A stretch of DNA of 60,657 bases, taken from the NCBI RefSeq assembly GCF_003285015.1, contig NZ_QMFB01000034.1, forward strand, positions 43,297-103,953, given 5' to 3'. Shown piece after piece: positions 8,786 to 17,019 of the stretch (its first letter is position 1; the number at the start of each line of letters is the position of its first letter). Under the pieces are notes generated by a model that saw only the letters and a program-made list of their open reading frames with translations, was not told where the DNA came from and did no database searches. This DNA is from Paenibacillus contaminans (GTDB taxonomy: Bacteria > Bacillota > Bacilli > Paenibacillales > NBRC-103111). Made by a program: the position numbers and the translations under genes.

Positions 8786-10726
8786 TTATGGTGATGGTGC
8801 GAAATAAACCGGAGCATCGCCTTCAGTGGTAGAAGCGTTAGCAATGATCATTCCTATTGTAGATAATTCTTCGCTGGACAGTTCTTTATACCAAAACATA
8901 GGATTATCTACGTGAGGTTCGTACGGCGATAAAATAAATTGGTCTTCCTTTAATGTTCCGGTTCCCGTTCCGTCCTCGCCTTTCCTGGCAGCTAGAACCC
9001 ATTTAGCTGGATCAGTCGGTGCTACGTTCGTACATGCCACAATGTTCATATATGTTGAACCGCTATAGGTAACCATATTATTAGGTTTGTACGCAGTAGC
9101 ATTGTTATATTGACCTAGATGTTTCGTGTTGCCCGTGACAGTATTCAGCGTATTGATTGCATTAGTCGTGTTCGTTTGCCTGGCTGTCTCCTGGGATTGT
9201 CTTGTTCCCTCGTTTGTTTGCCTTGTCACTTCTTGGTTTTTTCTGCCCGTTTCTTGGGCCTCGCGTGTATTCTCCGCAGTGTTCCTTGCCGTTTCAGCGC
9301 TTGCTCTTCCACCTTCCGCCGCAGCCCTATTGTTTTCTGCCGTTACACGAGCGGATTCTGCATTCACTCTTGATGATTCGGCACTGACTCGATTCGCTTC
9401 GTTAGTTTTACGAGCATTTTCATCCGACACCCTGGTCGTTTCTACCAGAGCTCGGTTGTTTTCAGCTGTAACCCTAGAGTTTTCCGTATTGACGCGATTA
9501 TTTTCTGCTGTCGCTCTGCCGGTTTCGGCATTACTCCTTGAGGTTTCAGCGGATTTTCTGGAAGCTTCATTGCCTTCTCTTATGTTTTCAGCTGTCACGC
9601 GCGAGGATTCCGCATTAACACGCCCTGTCTCCGCCGATGCCCTGGCAGTTTCTGCACTACTGCGAGCGGTTTCAGCGTTTGCTCGGCTTATCTCTGCATT
9701 TTTTCTGGCGGTTTCAGCGGTGGATCTAGCCGTTTCAGCATTCGCTCTTGCTGTCTCTGCAGCAACTCGGGTGGATTCATGACTTACCCGTTCCTCTTCC
9801 GCTTCCGTTCTGGCTATTTCATTGTTGACTCTTCCCTCTTCCGCTGCTACCCGCAATGTCTCGGCGTTCTTAATATTCGTATTTGTAGCATTCGCTTGTC
9901 CCGCTGCCGTATTTGCCGCTGATGCGGCATTGTTGGCATTCGTCGCTGCCGTATTCGCATTATCTTTGGCGGTATTTGCAGCACTTGTTGCATTGTTAGC
10001 GTTAGTAATTGCTGTATTCACATTCGAAACTAAAGTGTCAATGCTAATGACTTTGCCCCAGTTGGATGAATTTGTTAGCGGAACATTCGTGCTCGATTCA
10101 GAAATGCAGGTATAAATGTTCTGGTTGGAAGTATCGGATACGAAATCCCCTGCAACATAAGTGACTGCAGATGAAAACAGTCCTTTCCATTGGAACCCCG
10201 CTATCTTCCTCCAGAATGTCGTATTAGTGGGGATGTTTCCTATTGTCATCTGAATTGCCATATAAGTTCCGCTTTGGAAGTTGACAAGGTTGAACTTTTG
10301 ATAGGTAACGGCAGGATTATATATACCCATATGATCAAAAGAGGAAATTGTCCTTATGACATCAGAGAGCGTTTTCGTTACCTCGCCATTATTATGTTCC
10401 ACCCATACCCTAGCGGCACTAACAAAATGATTGCCTCGGCCTTGGTAGACAAAAGTAACGGTCTGTCCTTCTTTGGATGGATGAAACTGCACGATTCCTT
10501 CGTTATAGTCGACAATATATCTATCCGGCAAAAGCCCTTCTTCCGGCAGCTCAACCACTTCGATAAAACCTGCCGCTTGGACTTTGCTCATTTTCACAGG
10601 AATTTCAGATAGCTGAGCTTGATTGTTGATGATCTTCTTCGATTCACTTATCGGAACATAAGGATCTTCGAGTGTTCCTGCGCGATATTTGGTTATCGTC
10701 GATGATAAATAATCGAACGCGGTCAT
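8786..10726 (-). CDS. Baseplate/fibre protein with carbohydrate-binding-like modules and a long heptad coiled coil
   Basis: This is a 646-residue protein. The N-terminal 120 residues resemble baseplate-attachment domains. Two modules follow (about 133-180 and 181-228) with the pattern YNPAVTYQKFNLVNFQSGTY...FWRK, which resembles CBM5/12 chitin-binding folds. A third copy lies near the end (about 545-590, YNNATAYKPNNMVTYSGSTY). Between them, residues about 280-525 are an extraordinarily regular seven-residue repeat of the type R-x-x-A-E-x-x, about 30 heptads, predicting a long trimeric rod. Such a protein would hold sugar-binding heads away from the baseplate. The coding DNA of the rod is an imperfect 21-base repeat. 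Confidence 0.8.
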   Translation of the reverse strand: MTAFDYLSSTITKYRAGTLEDPYVPISESKKIINNQAQLSEIPVKMSKVQAAGFIEVVELPEEGLLPDRYIVDYNEGIVQFHPSKEGQTVTFVYQGRGNHFVSAARVWVEHNNGEVTKTLSDVIRTISSFDHMGIYNPAVTYQKFNLVNFQSGTYMAIQMTIGNIPTNTTFWRKIAGFQWKGLFSSAVTYVAGDFVSDTSNQNIYTCISESSTNVPLTNSSNWGKVISIDTLVSNVNTAITNANNATSAANTAKDNANTAATNANNAASAANTAAGQANATNTNIKNAETLRVAAEEGRVNNEIARTEAEEERVSHESTRVAAETARANAETARSTAETARKNAEISRANAETARSSAETARASAETGRVNAESSRVTAENIREGNEASRKSAETSRSNAETGRATAENNRVNTENSRVTAENNRALVETTRVSDENARKTNEANRVSAESSRVNAESARVTAENNRAAAEGGRASAETARNTAENTREAQETGRKNQEVTRQTNEGTRQSQETARQTNTTNAINTLNTVTGNTKHLGQYNNATAYKPNNMVTYSGSTYMNIVACTNVAPTDPAKWVLAARKGEDGTGTGTLKEDQFILSPYEPHVDNPMFWYKELSSEELSTIGMIIANASTTEGDAPVYFAPSP

Positions 10727-10751
10727 ACCGATCTACCTCCTTTTAGGGAAT

Positions 10752-10777
10752 AAAAAAGAGAAGTCCGTTGACTTCTC
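10752..10777 (-). terminator. Terminator-like hairpin inside the tail operon
   Basis: GAGAAGTC (10758-10765) and GACTTCTC (10770-10777) form a perfect eight-base stem with a four-base loop. On the minus strand it is followed at once by TTTTTTA. It sits between the FnIII protein gene and the coiled-coil fibre gene, whose AAGGAGG site comes right after it. Partial termination here would lower fibre expression relative to the tail body. Confidence 0.7.
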
Positions 10778-10786
10778 GGAAATTTT

Positions 10787-12202
10787 TTATTGGATATCAT
10801 TTATTGCTGTTCTTAATCGGTCTATGTCTGAAGCATAAATAATATCTCCTGAGTTTCTTAAGGGCGGAACATTCGAAGACATTGCCGATATCGCCTCTAC
10901 TGCCTGTCTATAATAATAAACCTCGAATACATTTCCGCTTGTTGCAGAAGTAAACGGGTAATCGGGGTTTGTTACCTGTTTATACCGTCTGAATTCATTT
11001 ATTTTGTTCGTCAGTCTGTTCCATTCACTTGCTGTTATATGAAACGGCTGACCGGAGACTTTAGGAGAATCCCATTGGAAATCTAAAGGCCTATTTAGCG
11101 GCATACCATTACGACTACTTGATACTCCATCACCTGTAGCATTTCTAGGAGTTACTGTGAACGTATACGTTGTGCCATTCTGCAAACCTGTAATGTCAGC
11201 ACTATTAGAATAAACAGTGGCGGAACCGCCATTATGGGAAGGCGACCAACTAATAAAATAAGATGCAGCGCCATTTGCCCCATTCCAACTTAATCTTACA
11301 AATCCGTCCCCTGTTTTGGACACGCTTAGACCCGATAATGGAGCAGGCTTCAGCCTTACAAAAGCAGTTCCCGCATTATACCAGGCTCCGCCTGAGCCAT
11401 CTTCAACTTTTGCTATTCCATAAACAGTATTGGCATCACCGTAACCCCAAATTGTAGAATCCCAGGGTGTTTGATTGGCAGACCCACCGGTCGAAGGCCA
11501 TTGTGTACTCCAAACATTTGGGTCTTGTGTTTGGCCGTTTGACACAGGGTTTGAAGCAATAGCAACTTTTTTATAATATTGACTGTTCCAAGGATACTGC
11601 AAGTTTGATATTTGCCATTCAAATCCTCGATCACCAACCGATGCAATATTTAATGTAGCAGAAGGTGCCGAACCGGTTGTGAATGAACCGATAACCCATC
11701 CGCTAGTTCCTGAACTATTACGGCTTCTCATATCAAATTGATAGGTTGTGTTATAACTTGGAACAGAGAATGAGAGAGAAGCTTCACTTGTTGAAGAATC
11801 TACATTCCCTTGACCGTTCCACCAATAGTCAATCTCCGTTGTATCCGCGCCCGAGCCTTTCGTGAAATTTACCTTAACATTCAATCCGCTTACAGTAATA
11901 TTGTAATTAGAGGGCGGTGATGGGGTAGATGATACTGGATCAGTCTTTATCGAATTTGTTGCTACTCCAGAAAACGATCCATTCCGATAAATCTCTGCCT
12001 TTATATCAAATTCAGTGTTTGGAGGAAGCCCATTTAGAGTTGCTGTTGATTCAGTCCCTGTATTTCCAGTTGGCCCGGGAAAGTAATTAGAAGCAGTTGT
12101 AACCTTATAAAAAAATTTCGAAAAGTGAACTTCTCCTGAATCTGAGTATGTTCTAAAGGTGATTGATGACGAATTTGATGAGGCTCCAAAACGTATTGTC
12201 AT
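10787..12202 (-). CDS. Fibronectin type III domain tail/baseplate protein
   Basis: The 471-residue protein is built of about four fibronectin type III-like beta sandwiches. The clearest spans residues about 285-370 (LSGLSVSKTGDGFVRLSWNG...YFISWSPSHNGG...ITGLQNGTTYTFTVTPRN). The C-terminal 90 residues are a different domain (ITASEWNRLTNKINEFRRYK ... DIIYASDIDRLRTAINDI) that looks helical, resembling segments found near the ends of phage structural proteins. FnIII domains are common adhesive decorations of phage tails. It lies after Tal and before the fibres; the ATG has CAGGAG ahead. The DNA is AT-rich compared with the tail-body genes. Confidence 0.75.
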   Translation of the reverse strand: MTIRFGASSNSSSITFRTYSDSGEVHFSKFFYKVTTASNYFPGPTGNTGTESTATLNGLPPNTEFDIKAEIYRNGSFSGVATNSIKTDPVSSTPSPPSNYNITVSGLNVKVNFTKGSGADTTEIDYWWNGQGNVDSSTSEASLSFSVPSYNTTYQFDMRSRNSSGTSGWVIGSFTTGSAPSATLNIASVGDRGFEWQISNLQYPWNSQYYKKVAIASNPVSNGQTQDPNVWSTQWPSTGGSANQTPWDSTIWGYGDANTVYGIAKVEDGSGGAWYNAGTAFVRLKPAPLSGLSVSKTGDGFVRLSWNGANGAASYFISWSPSHNGGSATVYSNSADITGLQNGTTYTFTVTPRNATGDGVSSSRNGMPLNRPLDFQWDSPKVSGQPFHITASEWNRLTNKINEFRRYKQVTNPDYPFTSATSGNVFEVYYYRQAVEAISAMSSNVPPLRNSGDIIYASDIDRLRTAINDIQ

Positions 12203-12326
12203 AATTTATTCTCCTGTAATTTCACATACAGACATCGTTACAACTTCGAAAATCTATTATTGAGCACCGCAATTTTTGGCATCACCCGCTACAATTTAGC
12301 CATCAATCGCTCGATTGCTTGCTGGA

Positions 12327-12467
12327 CTATAAGGACACACCTTTCATATTCCGAATACTAAGAACCAGCACCGGCGATGTTACAAGTGAAATGGTAGTTA
12401 TCAATATTGCTTTCACAGCATCACATCCCATTCGTATGTTATATGGCTCTTGAAAATTATTAAGCAT
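12327..12467 (-). CDS. Possible 46-residue hydrophobic peptide gene
   Basis: An ATG at 12467 opens a 46-residue frame with one membrane-length stretch (AILITTISLVTSPVLVLSI) ending in RNMKGVSL. The ribosome site is weak (GAAAG), so expression is uncertain. It lies between the FnIII gene and the plus-strand cargo gene, in the 340-base gap 12203-12543, where nothing else but the cargo-gene promoter can be supported. It could be a tiny membrane protein or chance. Confidence 0.3.
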   Translation of the reverse strand: MLNNFQEPYNIRMGCDAVKAILITTISLVTSPVLVLSIRNMKGVSL

Positions 12468-12493
12468 TACTTTCGAATCTTCACTTATCCCCA

Positions 12494-12523
12494 TTGGATA
12501 AACATGGTATAGTCTTATATAAA
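12494..12523 (+). promoter_or_regulatory. Candidate promoter of the plus-strand cargo gene
   Basis: TTGGAT at 12494-12499 and TATAAA at 12518-12523 are 18 bases apart (TATATA at 12516 gives 16). They lie about 20 bases before the ribosome site of the gene at 12544. This gives the cargo gene transcription independent of, and opposed to, the tail operon. Confidence 0.5.
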
Positions 12524-12543
12524 AATATGTCGAGGTGAACTTG

Positions 12544-13167
12544 ATGAAAAAATTTAAGCACTATACCCTAGGTCTGCTCTCAGGGGCAATCTTGGCAACT
12601 GGGATTTCGGTCTTCGCTGATGATGGAATAGAAAAAATTGAAGCTTACTTACGGCCTGGACTGCCTATTACACTTGACGGCAAGGAATTTAAACTTGAAA
12701 GTCCTCCAGTCATGTACGATGGCAGTACGTATTTAAAATTACGTGATGTTGCCGCAATCACAGGTCTGGGCGTTAATTGGAATGAGGGAACAGAAACGGT
12801 TGAATTACAAAGTGCAGGAAAATTAGTTAAAGATGATCAAATAAAGAATGATTCAGGAAACTTACTAACTGTTCAAGATATGACCATGTATATGAATAAT
12901 AAAACTTTTTACGATAAATCCAAAAATCACGTTAGAATGGAAGTTACAGATGAATTTTATAATTCATACAGAAAACTTGATAGCTATGATGATAAGTTTA
13001 TTGTCGCTATAAAACAAAGATCACAGGGAATATCTAACCATGATCAAGAAATGGGAAAAGGTGTTGGCGATAATGCAACATTTTCATTCTCATATAAAGG
13101 TAGAACTGTACTAGAGTTTCAAGATTTAGGAATAGATAATGGAACACAAGATGTTGATATGGAGTAA
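12544..13167 (+). CDS. Exported stalk-domain (copper amine oxidase N-like) protein, a moron in the tail block
   Basis: The 207-residue product starts with a signal peptide (KKFKHYTLGLLSGAILATGISVFAD). A single stalk domain follows (PITLDGKEFKLESPPVMYDGSTYLKLRDVAAI, about residues 36-80), the 'copper amine oxidase N-terminal-like' module common in Paenibacillaceae exported proteins. The remaining 120 residues are polar and unrecognised. The ATG at 12544 follows GAGGTG; an upstream GTG at 12535 overlaps that site. It is the only gene pointing the other way inside the tail block and has its own promoter and terminator, the hallmark of a moron. A role in tail assembly is unlikely; a surface or host-fitness role is inferred. 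Confidence 0.8.
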   Translation: MKKFKHYTLGLLSGAILATGISVFADDGIEKIEAYLRPGLPITLDGKEFKLESPPVMYDGSTYLKLRDVAAITGLGVNWNEGTETVELQSAGKLVKDDQIKNDSGNLLTVQDMTMYMNNKTFYDKSKNHVRMEVTDEFYNSYRKLDSYDDKFIVAIKQRSQGISNHDQEMGKGVGDNATFSFSYKGRTVLEFQDLGIDNGTQDVDME

Positions 13168-13183
13168 TTAAATTTTTACAGTA

Positions 13184-13211
13184 GCCACCTTTTATTGAGG
13201 TGGCACTTTTT
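13184..13211 (+). terminator. Terminator of the cargo gene
   Basis: GCCACCT (13184-13190) and AGGTGGC (13198-13204) form a stem with a seven-base loop, followed on the plus strand by ACTTTTTT. It ends exactly at the stop codon of the convergent Tal gene. The T run is only on the plus side, so it serves mainly the cargo gene. Confidence 0.8.
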
Positions 13212-16200
13212 TATCCAAATTTAGCTGTCAAACCATAAACTGTTGCCCTACTGAAATCCCAAGCACCTTCAGCAAATGTTCTTTGACTTGAGCCAGCTCT
13301 AATAGTTATTTTTCCATTGTCATGTGTTGACTGAATCACTAAATCCGCCGTATTCCTTGTTTCAAGATACATAAAATTAGCCGTTTGTCTTAGTCCGCCC
13401 CTATCAACACCAAGATAGTAAAAATCAATATAGGAAAAATTCCCTTGAGTAATGTTGACTCCATGTAATCGTTCATTTTCGTCATATGCTCTAACACCGC
13501 CAGTATCAATTTGTAATCTTGCTCCTGACATGTTTGTTTTAATAGTAGAGCCTACAATTTGATTTCCGCTTATGAATGTCTCTCCATTTGGCGCTTCAAT
13601 CAGTATTCCGCCATTTTTAACATATAAGCCATTGCCATCAAGTCTAGCAAATTTATCTGGATTGTTTGTTACCCTCGATGTAATTCCATTACTATCAAGT
13701 GTTATCGTATTTGGCAATGAAGAACCAAGTCTTAAATCACTCCTTAATGTTGAGTCTCTTGAATTGACCACACCTACAGCACTACTATACGCACTGTCAG
13801 CTTTTGATTGTGCACCCGAAGGCGTCTCTTTACTGTGCCAGGTTGCAGCAGATCCAATCAAGTTATCGCCGAGCGTCTGTCCTTGCGATCCAATTACAAT
13901 TTGATTGGCTTGAATATTATCGATTAGAGCCGAGTTTATTTTCGCAGTTCCTGCTACTAATTGATTTGTCGTGATCTTATCAATAAACGCCCCAAGCAGC
14001 TTTTTTTTATCGCCGGTGAGCACTTCTTCGCCGTTTACCTTAAACGAGCCTTCTACGCTTATGTCGCCGTTCAAGGACAAGTTCCCGGTATTGGCATTAT
14101 AGAAAAACTTGTCCGTCCAGGTGCCGGCGACGTTTTTTTGGATGCGGATGCCCTGCGATGCGTTAAACGTGCTTTTGACCGCGTTATCGTCCCGCGTCAC
14201 GACTAACCCCGAAGCGGCGTCAATCTTCACGCCGTTATACACGGTGCCTTGGCTTACCTTGTTGTTCCAGTTCGCCGATGATTGGATGAGCCCGTCGCCG
14301 ATCTTTTCCCCGCTGTCGCCGATTACGATCTGGTTGGCCTTCAGTTTAGCGAACACGCCCAGCACCCCGACGACCGTTTCGGCATTCAGGCCTTGAGGCG
14401 TCAAAGCATTTTTATAAGAATTGCCTCCGTCATTGGTGAAGGCCAGGCAGTTATGAACGGCCCTTAGAAAGTTATTGGCGTCAGCCGGCGATTTCAACGT
14501 TAGTCCGCGCTGATCCAGCGAATAGCTCTCATTGTCCCCGCTTTGAATGGCTCGTTTATTCGCATCCCAGGCATTGTTCAGGATCAGGCCGATTTCACTT
14601 GCGTTCGCCTCACTCTTATCCCACTTATATTTGGACATGTCGACCGTCACCGACGACTGGTAGGAGCGCTGCAGCAAATCTTTCATTTTAAGAAAGCCGC
14701 TTTTGATATCTTTCGTATTGGCGATGGTCAGTCTGATGCTGTTCGCATCCAGATCGTGCTCGATCGTAATGATTTTCGCTTTGATGTCGATCCCGAAATT
14801 CGGGTACCGGATCGTGACGATGCTGCCGATTTTCAAGCGATTCCAGTCTTGAGGCGTATTCAGCGCTTGCAGAAAATCGACGGAATCCACTTTGTAATGG
14901 ACCAAAGGCTGGCTTAAGGCGGCTAGCTTCCTTTTCGCTTCCTCAAACAGCTCGCTCGATGACGTGTAATTGTTGTCCTGCCAGACGCTTTCTTTAATAA
15001 ACCGGTTGCGCTCGATGATCTGCTCAGGCGTAAAATGATTTGCCAAAGAAAGATGATTTTTCAATGCGGTCAGTTGATGATCGACGGTTGCGATTTGCGA
15101 ATCGATATTACTTAGCTGCTGTTCTTTGACGTTTACTTCGGCCTGCTTCGCGTCTTTATCCGCATTTAACGAGCCCAAAGAGCGATTGGCTGCAATTTCC
15201 GCATCGATTTTTTTCAGGATGAGCTCGAGCTGCTGCTTTAACAAATCGAGCTCTACCTTCAATGGAATTTTGCTGTCGACGAGGGCGCCCCGATGGCTCA
15301 GCAAGGAATGGAATTCCTCCGTCTTGGAGGCGAGCACTGCCTGATAATCCAAAATGGCGTGGCACAACGAATCGCTCATATAATCGGAATGCTGGGTTAC
15401 ATGGCGAGCAGCATCCCGTTCGAAAGGATACATATAAAAGTCGAAGGATTCGATGAACGGCCCTCCCGACGGATGCTGATCGTGTATGCTTTTATCGTCC
15501 TTGCCGTAAACGTAAAGACGCGTCACGATGTCCTCGAAATTTTCTTCGCTTTCGATGCTTTTCAAATAGTGGCCGTTCTCAATAACGAGCCCTTCGTCGA
15601 CGCCCAGGTTTTCTTCCTTATAAAAAGAAACACGCTTGGATATCGTGTCCCACACCGGTATGGCGCCGCCGTATTTATCCGACGCTTCGATGATGAATTC
15701 CAGCAAGCTCTTCCTGGATTCCTCGAACGTACGAACCTTAGACGCAATTTCGCTGTCCACGTACCCGACCTGCCAATCCGTTTTTTGCAGGAGCGTCTCG
15801 TTTAATAAGCCTTCGCCGCCGGCAGAGTCGTAAAACCTTTTCGTGCCCTTGTATTGGCGAATGATTTTATCCTTCCATTCATACGGCAGCTGCTGGCAGG
15901 CTACGTCGACATATTCTTTGCCTTGCGATGCGATATGCTGGGGTTTTGTAATGATGAAATAATCGGTCTCGCTCCCCTGCGTATACTTGACTGCATAATC
16001 GCCGCGCAGCAGCTTGATATGCCTGTTCTTCACATGCTTCATATCGCTGGGAATCGTATACGGCACTTTAAAAGCCAGCTGCGAAAGTCCCCCGTAATGA
16101 AGCGTCAATTGAATGCCGTAAGCTTCCTTCAGCTCCGCGATAATCGTCCGGTCGGGTCTGCACAGGTAAAGACGGACCGGCTCCGGCGCCTGGCCGTTAT

Positions 16201-16222
16201 CCAAATCAATATCCTCGATCAT
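13211..16222 (-). CDS. Tail-associated endopeptidase-type protein (Tal, Prophage_tail family)
   Basis: This 1003-residue protein has the layout of siphophage Tal/gp44-like hub proteins. The N-terminal about 350 residues match the Prophage_tail fold (YGIQLTLHYGGLSQLAFKVPY, DYFIITKPQHI, VTRLYVYGKDD). A coiled coil (about 300-390, LDLLKQQLELILKKIDAEI) and a domain with TPEQIIERNRFIKE and KIGSIVTIRYPNFGIDIKAKII follow. The C-terminal 400 residues are fibre-like, with two related units (LKANQIVIGDSGEKIGDGLIQSS and IQANQIVIGSQGQTLGDNLIGSA). Tal forms the tail tip below Dit and may reach the cell membrane. The last 250 codons are AT-rich like the fibre genes, while the rest is GC-richer, which points to recombination inside the gene. 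Confidence 0.88.
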   Translation of the reverse strand: MIEDIDLDNGQAPEPVRLYLCRPDRTIIAELKEAYGIQLTLHYGGLSQLAFKVPYTIPSDMKHVKNRHIKLLRGDYAVKYTQGSETDYFIITKPQHIASQGKEYVDVACQQLPYEWKDKIIRQYKGTKRFYDSAGGEGLLNETLLQKTDWQVGYVDSEIASKVRTFEESRKSLLEFIIEASDKYGGAIPVWDTISKRVSFYKEENLGVDEGLVIENGHYLKSIESEENFEDIVTRLYVYGKDDKSIHDQHPSGGPFIESFDFYMYPFERDAARHVTQHSDYMSDSLCHAILDYQAVLASKTEEFHSLLSHRGALVDSKIPLKVELDLLKQQLELILKKIDAEIAANRSLGSLNADKDAKQAEVNVKEQQLSNIDSQIATVDHQLTALKNHLSLANHFTPEQIIERNRFIKESVWQDNNYTSSSELFEEAKRKLAALSQPLVHYKVDSVDFLQALNTPQDWNRLKIGSIVTIRYPNFGIDIKAKIITIEHDLDANSIRLTIANTKDIKSGFLKMKDLLQRSYQSSVTVDMSKYKWDKSEANASEIGLILNNAWDANKRAIQSGDNESYSLDQRGLTLKSPADANNFLRAVHNCLAFTNDGGNSYKNALTPQGLNAETVVGVLGVFAKLKANQIVIGDSGEKIGDGLIQSSANWNNKVSQGTVYNGVKIDAASGLVVTRDDNAVKSTFNASQGIRIQKNVAGTWTDKFFYNANTGNLSLNGDISVEGSFKVNGEEVLTGDKKKLLGAFIDKITTNQLVAGTAKINSALIDNIQANQIVIGSQGQTLGDNLIGSAATWHSKETPSGAQSKADSAYSSAVGVVNSRDSTLRSDLRLGSSLPNTITLDSNGITSRVTNNPDKFARLDGNGLYVKNGGILIEAPNGETFISGNQIVGSTIKTNMSGARLQIDTGGVRAYDENERLHGVNITQGNFSYIDFYYLGVDRGGLRQTANFMYLETRNTADLVIQSTHDNGKITIRAGSSQRTFAEGAWDFSRATVYGLTAKFG

Positions 16223-16228
16223 ATCGGT

Positions 16229-16999
16229 TCACCCCTTGAGAATAAAACGGTATCGAAGTTTTATTTTGGCCGCTCCGGAAATTTCAAGCTCATTTTTCCC
16301 GTATACGAGCTTCAAATAGTTGCCGTTAAACGCATCGAACCGGTGCATATTCGCCAGGGACGTTGCGATATGCCGGTCGTCATTTTGCACATAAACCGTC
16401 TCTCCGTCCTGCAGCGAGGAGAAAGCAAAAAGCCTGCCGCCATCGGAAAGATTTTTGATTTGAAAAGGGCCGTTCCCCCGCTTCTCGATCCACATTTCAT
16501 GCGGATACAGATCCGTATCCCCCAGATTGTCGAACACGACCGTCTTCGGTCCGCCGATGGACGACAAATCATACCATTTATCGTATACAGGGGAATAACA
16601 ATAAGGCGAAATGCTGCGAAAGGTCAGGTCTACATATCCCTGCTTGGCCCCGTTCGTAAACAACTCGCTGCCGCCCTCAAGCATCAAAAAGTACCGTTTG
16701 TCCACATCGTCGGCCGAATAAAATTCGGCGAACCGCCGAACGTCCAGCCAGCGTGCGATTTCGCGCCTTTTTTCCGTCGTCCACAGCTTGCCGTCCCGCA
16801 GCGCAATTGTCAGTTTCAAGGAAAACGGCTTATGCTGAATGCCATAGACATAAGGAATCGGATTGCCGTAAATCGTTTCGCTCACGATTTCCCTTTCGGA
16901 CAGGAACGTCTCTCCGATCAGGCCGTTCTGCATATTGACCAGCCAGACATCCATATCTTCGGATTTTACTCCGTCATAAGTAAAAAACACGGAATCCAC
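16229..16999 (-). CDS. Distal tail protein (Dit)
   Basis: The 256-residue product fits the siphophage Dit family. Its N-terminal half (SEDMDVWLVNMQ, PFSLKLTIALRDGKLW, IARWLDVRRFAEFYSADD, KRYFLMLEGGSELFTNGAKQGYVDLTFRSISPYCYSP) is the ring-forming belt. Its C-terminal half is a galectin-like beta sandwich (VVFDNLGDTDLYPHEMWI to the end). Dit links the tail tube and tape measure to Tal and to receptor-binding proteins. The start is GTG at 16999 with AGGAGG seven bases ahead. It lies 20 bases after the tape measure gene and six bases before Tal, the standard TMP-Dit-Tal order. Confidence 0.9.
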   Translation of the reverse strand: MDSVFFTYDGVKSEDMDVWLVNMQNGLIGETFLSEREIVSETIYGNPIPYVYGIQHKPFSLKLTIALRDGKLWTTEKRREIARWLDVRRFAEFYSADDVDKRYFLMLEGGSELFTNGAKQGYVDLTFRSISPYCYSPVYDKWYDLSSIGGPKTVVFDNLGDTDLYPHEMWIEKRGNGPFQIKNLSDGGRLFAFSSLQDGETVYVQNDDRHIATSLANMHRFDAFNGNYLKLVYGKNELEISGAAKIKLRYRFILKG

Positions 17000-17019
17000 T
17001 CGTATACCTCCTAACCGCT

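Noticed and set aside
9126..9782. Regular short repeats that might suggest a CRISPR array
   Set aside because: The 21-base units code for coiled-coil heptads on the other strand, vary throughout and have no spacers.
15854..17014. 386-residue plus-strand open frame
   Set aside because: It is antisense to the well supported Tal and Dit genes.
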